The notes: generated by a model not told the origin, from the letters alone. DNA of 64,000 nucleotides from Bacteroidaceae bacterium (GCA_017507105.1 JAFWBM010000044.1:19846-83845), one strand, 5' to 3'; counted from the first letter of the stretch, positions 1 to 9,840 are shown. Numbers and translations are program-made.

Positions 1-1047
1 AAGTACAACGCCTGTTTTCTCTACAGAGAGTTTATATTTGCCGTCACCAATCTCATTTACCCACGATTCAATTGTAATCCATACATTATTGGTAAAAGTA
101 GCATTCAATGCCTCTTCAAAGGTATCACTTGGATAAGTAAGTTCGCCCTTAATGTTGAGAACGTACGAATGGTTTCGACGGATAGGCAGCTGCTCGCCTT
201 CATTGTCAACCAACGACACTCTGTAATATTTCTCCACATCACTGCCTGCGGGGAAGCCTTTGATTATTATGCTTACAGGATTGTCGACACGGTTTTCGTG
301 TTCAAACAAATACTCCTCTTTTCGGGTATCCACCTCTGAGATGTCGCTCATCATAGACTTGTTATGAGGTAGAGTAACATAAGGCTCACTACCAGGCCAT
401 GCAAATCCCTCGTCGTTGTGGTGAGGAGCCACTGTACCGAAAGCATGTATATTGGTAGATACGAATCCTGTAACTCTTAAATAGGGAGTATCCCAATTGG
501 CAATGGAAATTTTTGCTTGGTTACGTATCATTTTTATACCGCCGGGAATGGCAGCCAATTCACTCTTAAGAACTTCTCCACTCTGTGATCCTTCGAATCG
601 TGCCCAATAGATAAGCATTCCCGAAGCACCTTCCATTGCAGCAAGAACAAGTTCCTCTGTTTTGTTCTTAAAATCGTCATTGCTGTAAAGAGCCGAGTTT
701 TGGTTGGCAATGAAGTGTATTATTTTGGTCTCTTCGGGGATTATAGCATCAAATGTGCCCGATATTCCCGAGTTGGTTGTAAGTTCGGTAGCCTCTACTG
801 TTGTTATAAAGAGTCCGTATGTGTTGAAGCAGAATAGTGTCATGTTCTGTACATCAAGGCCATCGGGATCAACGGCACGCACCTGCACAGTCTGCATCTC
901 GGGGATATCGGTGTTGAACGATACCTTCACATAACCTTCGGGCACCTCGCTGTTCACAGGGGCAATAACCTCGTCGTTTGTACATGATGCAGTAACCATC
1001 AGCATGGCCATAAGCATTGTATATATGTTTAAAAACCTTCTTTTCAT
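1..1047 (-). CDS. Fimbrillin-like lipoprotein, 3' end beyond the window
   Basis: The reading frame is open from the ATG at 1047 to the window edge, giving 349 residues without a stop, so the C-terminus is missing. The N-terminus is a lipoprotein signal (MKRRFLNI start, hydrophobic core, Cys22 in TASC), which implies transfer to the outer membrane. A VRA motif about 30 residues after the Cys and an RRNHSYVLNIKGEL block near residue 305 resemble the strand-exchange cleavage site and the 'NH.Y' region seen in Mfa/FimA-type fimbrillins. It is the last visible gene of the fimbrial operon, 42 bp after the preceding stop. It is probably an accessory or tip subunit. The exact family is inferred. Confidence 0.8.
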   Translation of the reverse strand, partial: MKRRFLNIYTMLMAMLMVTASCTNDEVIAPVNSEVPEGYVKVSFNTDIPEMQTVQVRAVDPDGLDVQNMTLFCFNTYGLFITTVEATELTTNSGISGTFDAIIPEETKIIHFIANQNSALYSNDDFKNKTEELVLAAMEGASGMLIYWARFEGSQSGEVLKSELAAIPGGIKMIRNQAKISIANWDTPYLRVTGFVSTNIHAFGTVAPHHNDEGFAWPGSEPYVTLPHNKSMMSDISEVDTRKEEYLFEHENRVDNPVSIIIKGFPAGSDVEKYYRVSLVDNEGEQLPIRRNHSYVLNIKGELTYPSDTFEEALNATFTNNVWITIESWVNEIGDGKYKLSVEKTGVVL

Positions 1048-1089
1048 AGTATTATAGTTTTATACAGTTTCTACTTGAGTGTAATCCCA

Positions 1090-3309
1090 TCAATATGCAT
1101 CACGTACACAACGTACCGACTTACTTGATTCTGTTTCAAGGTTAGGCGACATATTATTATCATCGTTCTTGTCGTTGAATACGAATCCCGAAGCACTGTA
1201 ATAGTAGACAGCATTCAACAGATAGTCAATGGCATCGGCATTCACATTTTTCTCTCCCTGATAGTTCATGATGATTTTAAGTTCGGCCTCTGTCGGCAAT
1301 CGCCAATCGTCATAGACTATATCCTTGCTTCTGTCCGAGCCCGGAGCCTTTACCACCTCGACATAATTCGCACAGTGGTCTTTAAAAACCTCGGCACGCT
1401 GATTATTATTCAAATTTCTTATAACACCCGATGTAGTAATAGTTGCCAAGCGGGATGCTATCATAAATGAAGGAGATACGAGCTTTGCATTATCTGTACC
1501 CGGGTCGGTATATACAAGACCTTTTGAATTGGGTTCTGTCATACGCGGACGGGCAATAGAATACTCATCAGATGTAGAGGTGACGGTAATGTGATATATA
1601 CGTGCATTGTGAGTTCCCACGTTTGTTGTTATCTCATCGACACCACTGTATTTCCATTCATATCCTTTAATATTCATATTTGAACCCACTGTCTGATTAA
1701 CCTCGACCTTAGAGTGGAAGAATCCCGATGCGCCATTTGTACTATAAGTATATCCACCGTTCCATGAACCTCCACCATAGCTGTTAAAACCATCCAGATT
1801 TATACTTACTACGCTGTTCGCTTTATTCAGATAGGTTGTTCCACCGAAGTCCTTTCTGTATGAATACCAGCTCAAATGGTTTACCACATACACCAATGGG
1901 TACTGCTCCACAAAGACCTCTTCAACAAGCCCGTCGGCATTTGTAATGCGCAGAGTGAAATAACGCACAGTCTTGTTCGTGGGGATAGGGCTCTCTACCA
2001 CAATCTTACCCGACAACTTATCGGTAAAAGAGACATTGATTCCTGCACCGTTGTACGCAGTCTTGACACCATATTTATTATAATAGTGAGCATCCAGAAC
2101 CTCAACGCTTGTAACAGATGAAGAGGCAAACTGCAATGTTTTTGAATCGACCGACACATTATGCATCTTTAATGTATCTTTATTTACAGAAAGATATTTG
2201 GGAGCGACAGAACCACCTACATTGATATCAACATTGGTCCAGTCCTGAATAGAATATGAGAGATCGGAAATATCAACGGGAGTTATATCATTTACAGCAC
2301 CTGGAGCGTTTATTGTACCCTTAATCATATAGCAGGTATTTCTTTCGAAAGCATGTTTGCCGGTAATCGCATCCAACTTGCTCATAGTGAGTTGATAGTA
2401 GCTGCTGTTGTATTCAACGCCTTTGTAGCGCATAGGAATGTTGATTACCGCAGATGTTCCTACCGAAAGATTCTCGGAAGGCTCCCATGAGTAACTGTAT
2501 ACATACAACGTGATAACTACACGGTCGCTACTCCACTCATAGTAGTCACCTACTATCTTGTCGGTATTTCTGAGCAAAGGATAGGGCGATGTTTCTCCAA
2601 GCAACATGGTGCGGTAAGGAAGGTTTCTGACATAATATCCCATTCCGGTGTGCTCTATGAATGACTCCACATCACCGGTAGTTGTTCTGTCGAGTTGTAT
2701 CACCACCTTGGCAGCCGCACGACGCAGATTCACTTTGAGGATAGTCTTTTCCTTATCTATACCGTTGTTCAGGATAACAGGCTGGGCACTGTTCAAGGGA
2801 GGCTCTGTAGCTCCGATATATGCCACACCATCCATCAAGAAGTGTGTAGGTGCACCTGAAATATTCGATTCACCTGAAATATGGACACGTTCATCTACCT
2901 GAAAAGCTGTAACCAGAGCTGTACGGGTCGACATTGCAGCAAACTCACTGCCCGTTTTCCCGCTATTTGCTATTACATAAACATAGTATTCGCCGTTTAC
3001 ATCAAAATCGTTGCGCTGCGCTCTTGTACGTACAATGCCTTCGGGTGCAGATACCTCTATACGCTCATGGTGCATAAGAGTTTCACTAACCGCTGCATAT
3101 ATGAGCACATCGAGATGTTTCACAGCTGCCTCTTTCGAATTGTGCGCAGCCCTTGTCACATTAAGGCTCTGCGAGAAGTTGAGGACAATATACTCATCTT
3201 CATACGAGACATCGCCCGATGGTGTGCTATCATACACACAAGACTGCATGGCAACAACCGTAAAGGTGCAAAGTATTATATATATCAAACGTTTCATAAT
3301 AGTAACCAT
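1090..3309 (-). CDS. Large fimbrial accessory/tip lipoprotein with FISUMP-like C-terminus
   Basis: The protein has 739 residues from ATG 3309. An in-frame ATG at 3297 (MKRLIYII) gives a cleaner lipoprotein signal with Cys at residue 20 of that form, and either start is possible. After the lipid Cys comes a TRA motif (NVTRAA), like the Arg cleavage site of Mfa-type subunits. The middle is beta-rich, Ser/Thr/Asn-rich and shows no catalytic motif. The last 70 residues (DDWRLPTEAEL, YYYSASG, SVRCVRD) resemble the C-terminal end of FISUMP/DUF1566-like and DUF4906-containing proteins. Its place after the Mfa2-like gene and its size fit a tip adhesin. That role is inferred from position and domain likeness. 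Confidence 0.8.
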   Translation of the reverse strand: MVTIMKRLIYIILCTFTVVAMQSCVYDSTPSGDVSYEDEYIVLNFSQSLNVTRAAHNSKEAAVKHLDVLIYAAVSETLMHHERIEVSAPEGIVRTRAQRNDFDVNGEYYVYVIANSGKTGSEFAAMSTRTALVTAFQVDERVHISGESNISGAPTHFLMDGVAYIGATEPPLNSAQPVILNNGIDKEKTILKVNLRRAAAKVVIQLDRTTTGDVESFIEHTGMGYYVRNLPYRTMLLGETSPYPLLRNTDKIVGDYYEWSSDRVVITLYVYSYSWEPSENLSVGTSAVINIPMRYKGVEYNSSYYQLTMSKLDAITGKHAFERNTCYMIKGTINAPGAVNDITPVDISDLSYSIQDWTNVDINVGGSVAPKYLSVNKDTLKMHNVSVDSKTLQFASSSVTSVEVLDAHYYNKYGVKTAYNGAGINVSFTDKLSGKIVVESPIPTNKTVRYFTLRITNADGLVEEVFVEQYPLVYVVNHLSWYSYRKDFGGTTYLNKANSVVSINLDGFNSYGGGSWNGGYTYSTNGASGFFHSKVEVNQTVGSNMNIKGYEWKYSGVDEITTNVGTHNARIYHITVTSTSDEYSIARPRMTEPNSKGLVYTDPGTDNAKLVSPSFMIASRLATITTSGVIRNLNNNQRAEVFKDHCANYVEVVKAPGSDRSKDIVYDDWRLPTEAELKIIMNYQGEKNVNADAIDYLLNAVYYYSASGFVFNDKNDDNNMSPNLETESSKSVRCVRDAY

Positions 3310-3315
3310 ATTATA

Positions 3316-4815
3316 TTAGTTCTGTAGAATCTCTATTATCTTAGGATCGGTTCCGCTATTCGGCCATGCAACATTCGCGCCACCCTCTTCTCCATTTATA
3401 AAAAGATACATGGGAGTTCCGGGCATCCATGAAGGTTCAAAGGTTATGCCGAACTTTACAATAGAGCCATAATTGGATGCATCCTTGGGTATAATCTGTA
3501 TATTGTACCATCCGGCACCAGCTTTCATCTCGGCTGGCAGCGAGCTTATGTCGTTGCCTATAGGATCGAACACCTTTATATCATACATAGTCAAGGACTT
3601 GTCTATAACAGGAGTCCACAAAAGACCTGCAGGCTCTGTTATATTGAACCAGCACGAGAATGGAATAGGATTCAAGGCATCGTATGTCATAACAGGCGAT
3701 GTTGTAATTGTAGAGGGGACAGATGGGGTTATATAAGGCACCACAGGACTGTGATATGTAGGATATTGGAAAGAGACAAGGTCCCACTCATCTGCATCGG
3801 CCCAGTTCATCACACTATAGTCGAGTTCCAAAGCACTGCCTATGCCAATTATTGTAAATCGATAGATGTGGTTGCGGACAATATTCACAGCATCCTCACC
3901 GTCTATCAGATATCCATCATTACTGTATTTACCGAATGATATCGCATCGTTGTATACAAGTGGGAGAGCAGTTCCATCACTCAAAGTGACACTTAGCTTA
4001 GGGATATTCTCAGCTGTATGCTTTACTGCAAACTCAGGCAGGTAGATGATGAAACGCTTACCTGATACAACCTCGTAGAATGGAAGCGAACCGCTTTTAT
4101 GGTCGTGTTCTGTATTAATACATTTCTCTTGATCAATTTGTTCGGTTGATGATACCTCGTTCCATCCTGTAGGCGCACAATAGCCGGTCGCATTCCAGTG
4201 ATTGATGGTCACGCTTTCAAGACCGTATCCGTTTGTCACCATATTGTCGGCGAGCACCACCTCCACTTTTGCTACAGCACGCAACATCAGCACAGTTCCC
4301 AAATTCTGCTGTTCGTCGGCAGTAAAAGTCCACTGTTTCACTCCCCACATAGGTATATATCCGTTGGGATATGCTATGCTGTTTATAGAGTAGGTTAAAG
4401 TACCCATATTGCCATTTACACTGTTTGCATTGGCAAGCACCATCACCTTATACTCCTTGCCCACAGACATATTCAGATGCGATATATCACCAGCAATATT
4501 ATACCGGGCAGTACCGTCATCCCAGAAAACAAGTCCCTCGGCCCGGCCTATATAATTACCCTCGACACTGTAGAAGACAACCTGCAGACCACTCATCGCA
4601 ATACGTGTATCAAAAGTATTACCGGCCTCCGATTCATAGGAATCACTCCAAGGAGCCCTTGTATGCTGCGTCGGGTTGTCTATTGCAAGGGTCAGGAAGA
4701 GACTGCGGGCAGCACCGCCTGTCACCGGACAATTCCCCTCGTCCATCATGGAATTGCATGATGCGAGTATGCCTGCCGATAACAATATTACTATATTAAT
4801 AAACTGCCTAAACAT
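3316..4815 (-). CDS. Fimbrillin-like accessory lipoprotein
   Basis: The protein has 499 residues, with a signal peptide ending in the lipobox ILASC (Cys20). A TRAP motif at about residues 52-55 matches the Arg-containing site found in the other subunits of this operon. In P. gingivalis fimbrillins an Arg protease cuts there to free the assembly groove. The body holds segments such as GLQVVFYSVEGNYIG and YKVMVLANAN that fit the N-terminal fimbrillin beta-sandwich. It starts 4 bp after the stop of the Mfa2-like gene and ends 6 bp before the next start, so it is co-transcribed. Function as an accessory shaft or tip subunit is inferred from the operon. Confidence 0.8.
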   Translation of the reverse strand: MFRQFINIVILLSAGILASCNSMMDEGNCPVTGGAARSLFLTLAIDNPTQHTRAPWSDSYESEAGNTFDTRIAMSGLQVVFYSVEGNYIGRAEGLVFWDDGTARYNIAGDISHLNMSVGKEYKVMVLANANSVNGNMGTLTYSINSIAYPNGYIPMWGVKQWTFTADEQQNLGTVLMLRAVAKVEVVLADNMVTNGYGLESVTINHWNATGYCAPTGWNEVSSTEQIDQEKCINTEHDHKSGSLPFYEVVSGKRFIIYLPEFAVKHTAENIPKLSVTLSDGTALPLVYNDAISFGKYSNDGYLIDGEDAVNIVRNHIYRFTIIGIGSALELDYSVMNWADADEWDLVSFQYPTYHSPVVPYITPSVPSTITTSPVMTYDALNPIPFSCWFNITEPAGLLWTPVIDKSLTMYDIKVFDPIGNDISSLPAEMKAGAGWYNIQIIPKDASNYGSIVKFGITFEPSWMPGTPMYLFINGEEGGANVAWPNSGTDPKIIEILQN

Positions 4816-4819
4816 AATC

Positions 4820-5848
4820 TTAATTAATTACACCGTTATTCAATACTACTCTCCACGAGTTAATCATAATTACACTCGAAGCCCAATCGCCACTCTCATC
4901 AAGAAAGAATGTAAAGTTGTACTCATCCTGACGGTCGAGATACTCCTGATCATCCATAGGACGATTGTAGAAGCCTTTTACAAGAAGAGCGTAATCAATA
5001 ATAGGGATAGAGAGAACCACTTTGTCTTCTTTCAAATTACGTACCACCAGAATAGGACGCTGTCCCATAACCAGACGAGAGGTTGTCATCTCGGCAAGAG
5101 CCACATTTACAGCTGTCGCGCGTGTAGCGTCGTTGAGCTCGGCATCAACGTCTGCGCTGCCTGTAGAGATGCTCCACGGTTTATACACTATAAGTTGGTC
5201 GCTCAATAGCGAGTTGTCGTGTGCCAAATAACCGTTGTAGTCCTGAACCTCGAAAGAGAAAAGAGAGTGATCGACATCTTCGCCCGATAGGTGCTGCAAT
5301 ATCACACGCACACAATTGGTGTTCTTTGTCAGCTCCATTGTCTGATACTGTACGCCGGGTTCATCAGTGAATGTGGTCTTAAGATATCCATGGAACAGAT
5401 TCTCGAGTTCCTTGTTCACCACTCCGAAGCCCGCAGCATCATCTTCACGATTCATACGGCACTTTAGTTCCTCAATAGTGGTTACACCGACAATTGCCTC
5501 GGGGACCGAAAACGACTCCCCTGCACCGCACCATGCCAACAATTCATAATCACCGGGCAGAAGCTCAACAGGCATTGAATAATCCTCAGCAGCCAATGCT
5601 GCACCGCTTTCAGTTCCCTTATAGACAAGCGTTCCCGCTTCGTCAAAGACATAGAGAGCTACCGATGTTACCTCATTTGAGAAGGCATCGGCATATTTCA
5701 TGTTCTTATCGTACTTAAAGTTTATACGATAATATACCGAGCAGTCGCCCTCATCATCGAAGACAATGCTATTGTCGCATGAAGCAAAGATCATTGCAAA
5801 CAAGACAACGAGCAGTCCTAATTTTCTTAAATAAGCCGATTTGTTCAT
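4820..5848 (-). CDS. Mfa2/FimB-type fimbrial anchor lipoprotein
   Basis: This 342-residue lipoprotein has a signal ending in FASC (Cys24). The stretch after it (GDCSVYYRINFKYD, then DAFSNEVTSVALYVFD and PGDYELLAWCG) is the typical opening of the Mfa2/FimB family. In P. gingivalis these proteins anchor the fimbria to the outer membrane and limit its length. Unlike the polymerising subunits, no obvious TRA cleavage motif follows the lipid Cys, which fits a non-polymerising anchor. It follows the major fimbrillin gene after a 186-bp gap containing a hairpin, the same order as mfa1-mfa2. Confidence 0.88.
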   Translation of the reverse strand: MNKSAYLRKLGLLVVLFAMIFASCDNSIVFDDEGDCSVYYRINFKYDKNMKYADAFSNEVTSVALYVFDEAGTLVYKGTESGAALAAEDYSMPVELLPGDYELLAWCGAGESFSVPEAIVGVTTIEELKCRMNREDDAAGFGVVNKELENLFHGYLKTTFTDEPGVQYQTMELTKNTNCVRVILQHLSGEDVDHSLFSFEVQDYNGYLAHDNSLLSDQLIVYKPWSISTGSADVDAELNDATRATAVNVALAEMTTSRLVMGQRPILVVRNLKEDKVVLSIPIIDYALLVKGFYNRPMDDQEYLDRQDEYNFTFFLDESGDWASSVIMINSWRVVLNNGVIN

Positions 5849-5980
5849 AGTTTTATGTTTTTATATTTTTATCTGTATTCATTTACAGTGGAATAGTCAA
5901 ATTTGGTGGAGGTTACGCTTGGAACCTCAAGTGCGCCTCTCTCTTTACACCGAAACGCCAAGTGTTTTTTTGTTTTTTAA

Positions 5981-6007
5981 TGTAGTGTGGGCTTGTCCCA
6001 CACTACA
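5981..6007 (-). other. Hairpin between major fimbrillin and anchor genes
   Basis: Eleven-bp perfect arms (5981-5991 and 5997-6007) flank a 5-nt loop, starting 28 nt after the major fimbrillin stop. In the direction of transcription it is followed by an A-rich rather than a U-rich tract, so it is not a canonical terminator. It could be a partial terminator or a 3' stabiliser that keeps major-subunit mRNA more abundant than the downstream genes. Confidence 0.5.
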
Positions 6008-6034
6008 GATTCCAATTATTTGTGATTATAATTT

Positions 6035-7648
6035 TTACTGAAGAACTACATTCTGGTTAGAAACCTTCCATGTTGCCACATTGATCTTGGCTGCGATGAA
6101 CGACTCTGAATCCTCTGTTACAGTAGGCTCATCTACAACGAGATTGCCATCGTAGACTGGAGTACCGAGACCGCTTACACCGTCAACAGAGATTACATAA
6201 CTGTGGTTGCGTACTACACCGTTAACACCATCTGCAAGATGCTCGATATCCACGATATAATAGCCCTTACCATTCCATATCATAGCGTTCTCAATTGCAT
6301 CAAGAGCAGCCTCAACATCGGCCGATGTAGCAGCTGTGAATGTAGCACCGCCATCTGTTGTCTTGTGCCATGTGAGAGCAGCTGCAGCAGATGTAAGATT
6401 GTATTCTACAGTGTAGCTGTCCTTACCGCTTGTACCAACAGTTGCGAAATCGATATGTGAAGGCTCAAAAGTTTTTTTCACACCAGCCTCCTCATAGTAG
6501 AAGTTCTCCTTTACGGCATTAGCGATGTAATTTCTAAGACCGTCAATTGTAAAGTTGTGACCATAAATCTTTGCAATCTGAACAGGAGCATCAGACTCAT
6601 CCACAAAGTTAACAGCCACAAGAGCCTTTGTGTTATTGCCAACTACTGTTGTAGTATTCTCGGCGCAATACTCGGTTGCACCAAGTGCATTGTCAAGAGA
6701 GTTCCAGCTGAAAGACTTTGCAAGAGTCACTGTTGTAGAGCCATAAGTACCAAGAGCTACAGACTCGCCCCAATATGAACGGTAACCTGCCTCGTCGTTC
6801 CAAGGAATGAGAGCGCTGATGAAGTTATTTGCCAAGGCAGGGTCGATAGTCTTGATAAGGTTAGAGTGGCTCATTGTTGTATTGAGAGCCCAACCGTTGA
6901 TTACAGCATGTACATTTGTTGTAGGATCTGCAGGGTTGGCAACACCTGTATCGAACTTATTTGACAAGCCGGTGCTCAGGTTCAATGAAGCCTTGGCGGC
7001 AACGCGCTCTACATATACCTCAACAGCCACACCGGCAGCAGTAGCATCAGCCTCGCTTGATGCAATGTTAGCAGCAGTAATGGGAGTAGAATACATAGCA
7101 GCAGAACCCTTGCGGTAAACTGAGTTGCTCATGATAAAGCCATTTGCACCACTCATGTTAGCCTCGGCAACCAACTTGGCACGCAATTCGTTAAGAGAAA
7201 GCGATACTGCATCGGCATAGTTCCAGTTGAGTACTGCTGTCATTGATGCAGGAATATCACCCTCGTTATTCTTGATTGTAAGAACAGCATTGGTAATAGT
7301 CTCTACATTGTCGAGGTTGTTACCTGTATCATTGAGGCCTGTACGTATCAGGTAGTTTGTGCCTGCAACATCACCAGCTTCCATAGACTCGGCATTAACC
7401 ACATAAGGAGAACCATCGGCCTTAAAGAAGAAGAAGTGCGCGCTGGTTACTTTCTGCTCATCGACACTGCCCTCGGCATATCCACCGTCAGCAGCAGCAC
7501 GTGTTGCAGCTGTACCCTTTACATTAACAGATACATAAGAGGTCTTTACCTCGCCATTTACACCACCGTTCACAGGTGAATCATCATTTGAACATCCTAC
7601 CAATAAACCGGCAGCCATCATTGCTAAAAAAATACGATTGATCTTCAT
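6035..7648 (-). CDS. Major fimbrial subunit, Mfa1/FimA type
   Basis: The protein has 537 residues with a lipoprotein signal ending in LVGC (Cys19). Residue Arg50 in the motif AATRAAA lies where Mfa1/FimA precursors are cut by an Arg-specific protease (Arg49 or Arg46 in P. gingivalis), which removes the first strand and opens the groove for donor-strand assembly. The Ala/Thr-rich body, the AHFFFFKADGSPY strand and the HSYVISVDGVSGLG segment near residue 480 fit the Mfa1 fimbrillin N- and C-domains. It lies directly before the Mfa2-like anchor and after the DUF3575/DUF3868 pair, a common Bacteroidales fimbrial order. The subunit class is well supported. Polymerisation is inferred from the family. 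Confidence 0.88.
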   Translation of the reverse strand: MKINRIFLAMMAAGLLVGCSNDDSPVNGGVNGEVKTSYVSVNVKGTAATRAAADGGYAEGSVDEQKVTSAHFFFFKADGSPYVVNAESMEAGDVAGTNYLIRTGLNDTGNNLDNVETITNAVLTIKNNEGDIPASMTAVLNWNYADAVSLSLNELRAKLVAEANMSGANGFIMSNSVYRKGSAAMYSTPITAANIASSEADATAAGVAVEVYVERVAAKASLNLSTGLSNKFDTGVANPADPTTNVHAVINGWALNTTMSHSNLIKTIDPALANNFISALIPWNDEAGYRSYWGESVALGTYGSTTVTLAKSFSWNSLDNALGATEYCAENTTTVVGNNTKALVAVNFVDESDAPVQIAKIYGHNFTIDGLRNYIANAVKENFYYEEAGVKKTFEPSHIDFATVGTSGKDSYTVEYNLTSAAAALTWHKTTDGGATFTAATSADVEAALDAIENAMIWNGKGYYIVDIEHLADGVNGVVRNHSYVISVDGVSGLGTPVYDGNLVVDEPTVTEDSESFIAAKINVATWKVSNQNVVLQ

Positions 7649-7696
7649 AATAGTTTCTTTTTAATTTAAATTTATTTTCTATTTGTTTATGTTACA

Positions 7697-9106
7697 TTAT
7701 TTTATATCGTTTACCTGCTCAATTGCGTCTGTAGCCTCTGCAATTCCGAGTTCCTGAGCCTTTGTCAGATACTCGAGAGCCTTATCATAGTCTTTCATGA
7801 ATGCGGCATATATACCTCGAGCGTAGATAGCCTCGGGAGAATCTCCTGCTTTTTTCAAATGAGGCTCGGCACTTGTATAATCTTTGTTCTGCATCTCAGA
7901 TATTGCAGCGTTAAGGTTTGCGACATGGTCATTGGGATACATGCGCACTGCAGTTTCAAATACATCGTTGATTTCTCTGCTGCCCGGTTCATAAACCTGA
8001 CCAAGGATATAGAACTCTTCAAGACTCAGCTTCTGAGGAGTCTCGGCGAACACCTTTTTAATCTCCTCAACATCCTTGTAGCTGCGTATCACATATTCAA
8101 CCTTATAATCGGAGTGACGGAGCGAGGGATAACAGTTAGACAACAGATAATCGTAATCCTCGACATAAGTAGACTTTATCATCCACTCCTTGTTATCGGG
8201 CTCTCGGTTGCCATCTATGAGAGCAATAATACTCTCTTTATTTGCAAGCTGAGATGCCTCGACAAACTCTCTTAAACCAGCCCAATCCTCGGGCTCGTAT
8301 GATGTCTGGATAAACGAATCCTCGAAGTGATAGAGATTCTGCACATATTTCTTGAGAGACTCGGTGCGGTTCTTTGCCAGAAGTTCGTTGCTTGCATAAG
8401 AGCCTTCGGGTGATGCAAATCCCTTTATAGAGATTGATGTGATTGTCATATCCTTGTCATTCTTCACAGAGTCTATTGTACCTTGAATCTTAGCCAATTC
8501 AACCTGATTCCTGCGGTAAGTAGGACGAATATCGGTTTTATTTACCACGAAGTCGATATATGCGCTGCCGCTGAGCGAACGTGTCTTTGAGATTTCATGT
8601 TCGGGACGCACGTATACATACAGGGGAGTGAATATTCTCTCTTTGAAGGCGCCAAGACTCGCAAACTGCTTATCAACCACCTTGTTGCAGCAACCGTATT
8701 CACATCTGCGTATTACAAGATTTGCACCATTCATCCACTTCTTGTAAGGAAGTACTGTGTGATAGGCAAGACTGTCGGGCATTTCAGAAGTGCGGTAACT
8801 CACACCATCTGTTCCTCCTAAGATGCTTGAACCGTTACGTACATAATTAATATATCGACGACGGCCATAGAAACCTACAGATGACAAGTCAACGCTATCC
8901 GTACCGTTTACCAGCATAGGTGTTATGAGCACCGCCCTGTTTGAAGATACATCGAGTGCCGAAAAATCAACATCCATGTTAACGGCGATATATTCACCAT
9001 TGCGTTTCATTTGAAGGTTCTCAACCGACACGCCCTCCACACTCTGGGCAACGACAGCCGAGAGGATGAACAAGTTAGATATAAGAACTGATATTATTCG
9101 TTTCAT
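7697..9106 (-). CDS. DUF3868 protein with OmpA-like and TPR-like regions
   Basis: This protein of 469 residues starts with a cleavable signal peptide (MKRIISVLISN to AQS). The N-terminal 150 residues match the DUF3868 type found in fimbrial operons. Around residues 225-265 a segment with ISIKGFASPEG and AKNRTESLKKYV resembles an OmpA C-terminal peptidoglycan-binding fold. The last 100 residues carry TPR-like helices (YARGIYAAFMKDYDKALEYL). It lies 12 bp downstream of the DUF3575 gene and 48 bp before the major fimbrillin. A periplasmic role linking the fimbrial base to the cell wall is plausible but inferred. Confidence 0.82.
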   Translation of the reverse strand: MKRIISVLISNLFILSAVVAQSVEGVSVENLQMKRNGEYIAVNMDVDFSALDVSSNRAVLITPMLVNGTDSVDLSSVGFYGRRRYINYVRNGSSILGGTDGVSYRTSEMPDSLAYHTVLPYKKWMNGANLVIRRCEYGCCNKVVDKQFASLGAFKERIFTPLYVYVRPEHEISKTRSLSGSAYIDFVVNKTDIRPTYRRNQVELAKIQGTIDSVKNDKDMTITSISIKGFASPEGSYASNELLAKNRTESLKKYVQNLYHFEDSFIQTSYEPEDWAGLREFVEASQLANKESIIALIDGNREPDNKEWMIKSTYVEDYDYLLSNCYPSLRHSDYKVEYVIRSYKDVEEIKKVFAETPQKLSLEEFYILGQVYEPGSREINDVFETAVRMYPNDHVANLNAAISEMQNKDYTSAEPHLKKAGDSPEAIYARGIYAAFMKDYDKALEYLTKAQELGIAEATDAIEQVNDIK

Positions 9107-9118
9107 GGTTGTTATTTT

Positions 9119-9715
9119 TTAAAAGATATATACTAAGTTAATTGCAGCCTTTGTGGGCCCTACATAATGATGGTCGCTATCCTCTTCCACCTTTCTGCCA
9201 CAGCCTGCACACTCGAATTTGTCGAATCGGGTGTAGCTGTATCCAAAACCTATTTCGGCCTCGAGATTCCAATGGCGACCAAGAATCCAAGAATATCCAT
9301 AGGCAAGACCTGCTCCTGCAAACCAGCCCTGAAAACGGTGCTCACCAATCTTTGAAAAATCTGTACCCAAGAACGAGATACTGTTCTTCAAACCTGCGAC
9401 ATTGTACTGTCCACCATGGAAATGCAAGCCGATGAAGTGTCCCGAAAAACGTTCGCAGAACCAATACCTCAACTCGGGCTGTACAAACCAATGTTTCCAC
9501 TTGCGCTCATGTGACATATCCCAATTGTTGAAATTACCCGAAATATCAAGCGTCAGCTTGGGTGTCATGCCAAATTCCACGCCTGCATTGATGTTGGCTG
9601 TTGCATCGTATACGAGATTGGTTTTTACACCCACATCCTGTGCCTGCAAGTTCTGTGAAAAGAACATTGCCACCGCCAACAAAAGCAAACTAACTAATTT
9701 TTTACTCTCACTCAT
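9119..9715 (-). CDS. DUF3575 outer membrane protein, first gene of fimbrial operon
   Basis: This 198-residue protein has a signal peptide ending at AQD. The opening VGVKTNLVYDATANINAGVEF, the conserved aromatic block (HWFVQPELRYWFCERFSGHF) and GLHFHGGQYN are typical of DUF3575, a small outer membrane beta-barrel family common in front of Bacteroidales fimbrial genes. It ends in an alternating hydrophobic strand with a C-terminal Phe, as barrel proteins do. It is the first gene after the repeat-array promoter at 9841-9960, with a leader of about 120 nt. Its precise role in fimbria export is unknown. Confidence 0.85.
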   Translation of the reverse strand: MSESKKLVSLLLLAVAMFFSQNLQAQDVGVKTNLVYDATANINAGVEFGMTPKLTLDISGNFNNWDMSHERKWKHWFVQPELRYWFCERFSGHFIGLHFHGGQYNVAGLKNSISFLGTDFSKIGEHRFQGWFAGAGLAYGYSWILGRHWNLEAEIGFGYSYTRFDKFECAGCGRKVEEDSDHHYVGPTKAAINLVYIF

Positions 9716-9840
9716 ATTATTTAATTTTTATAGATTTCTTTTTAAATACTCAGGTTCCCCACTCTTTTTTTATTAAATGTATTATTCTTTATTACGTCAT
9801 TTTTCCGTTAATAACACCTTTTCCGTTTTTGTATCTGCTG

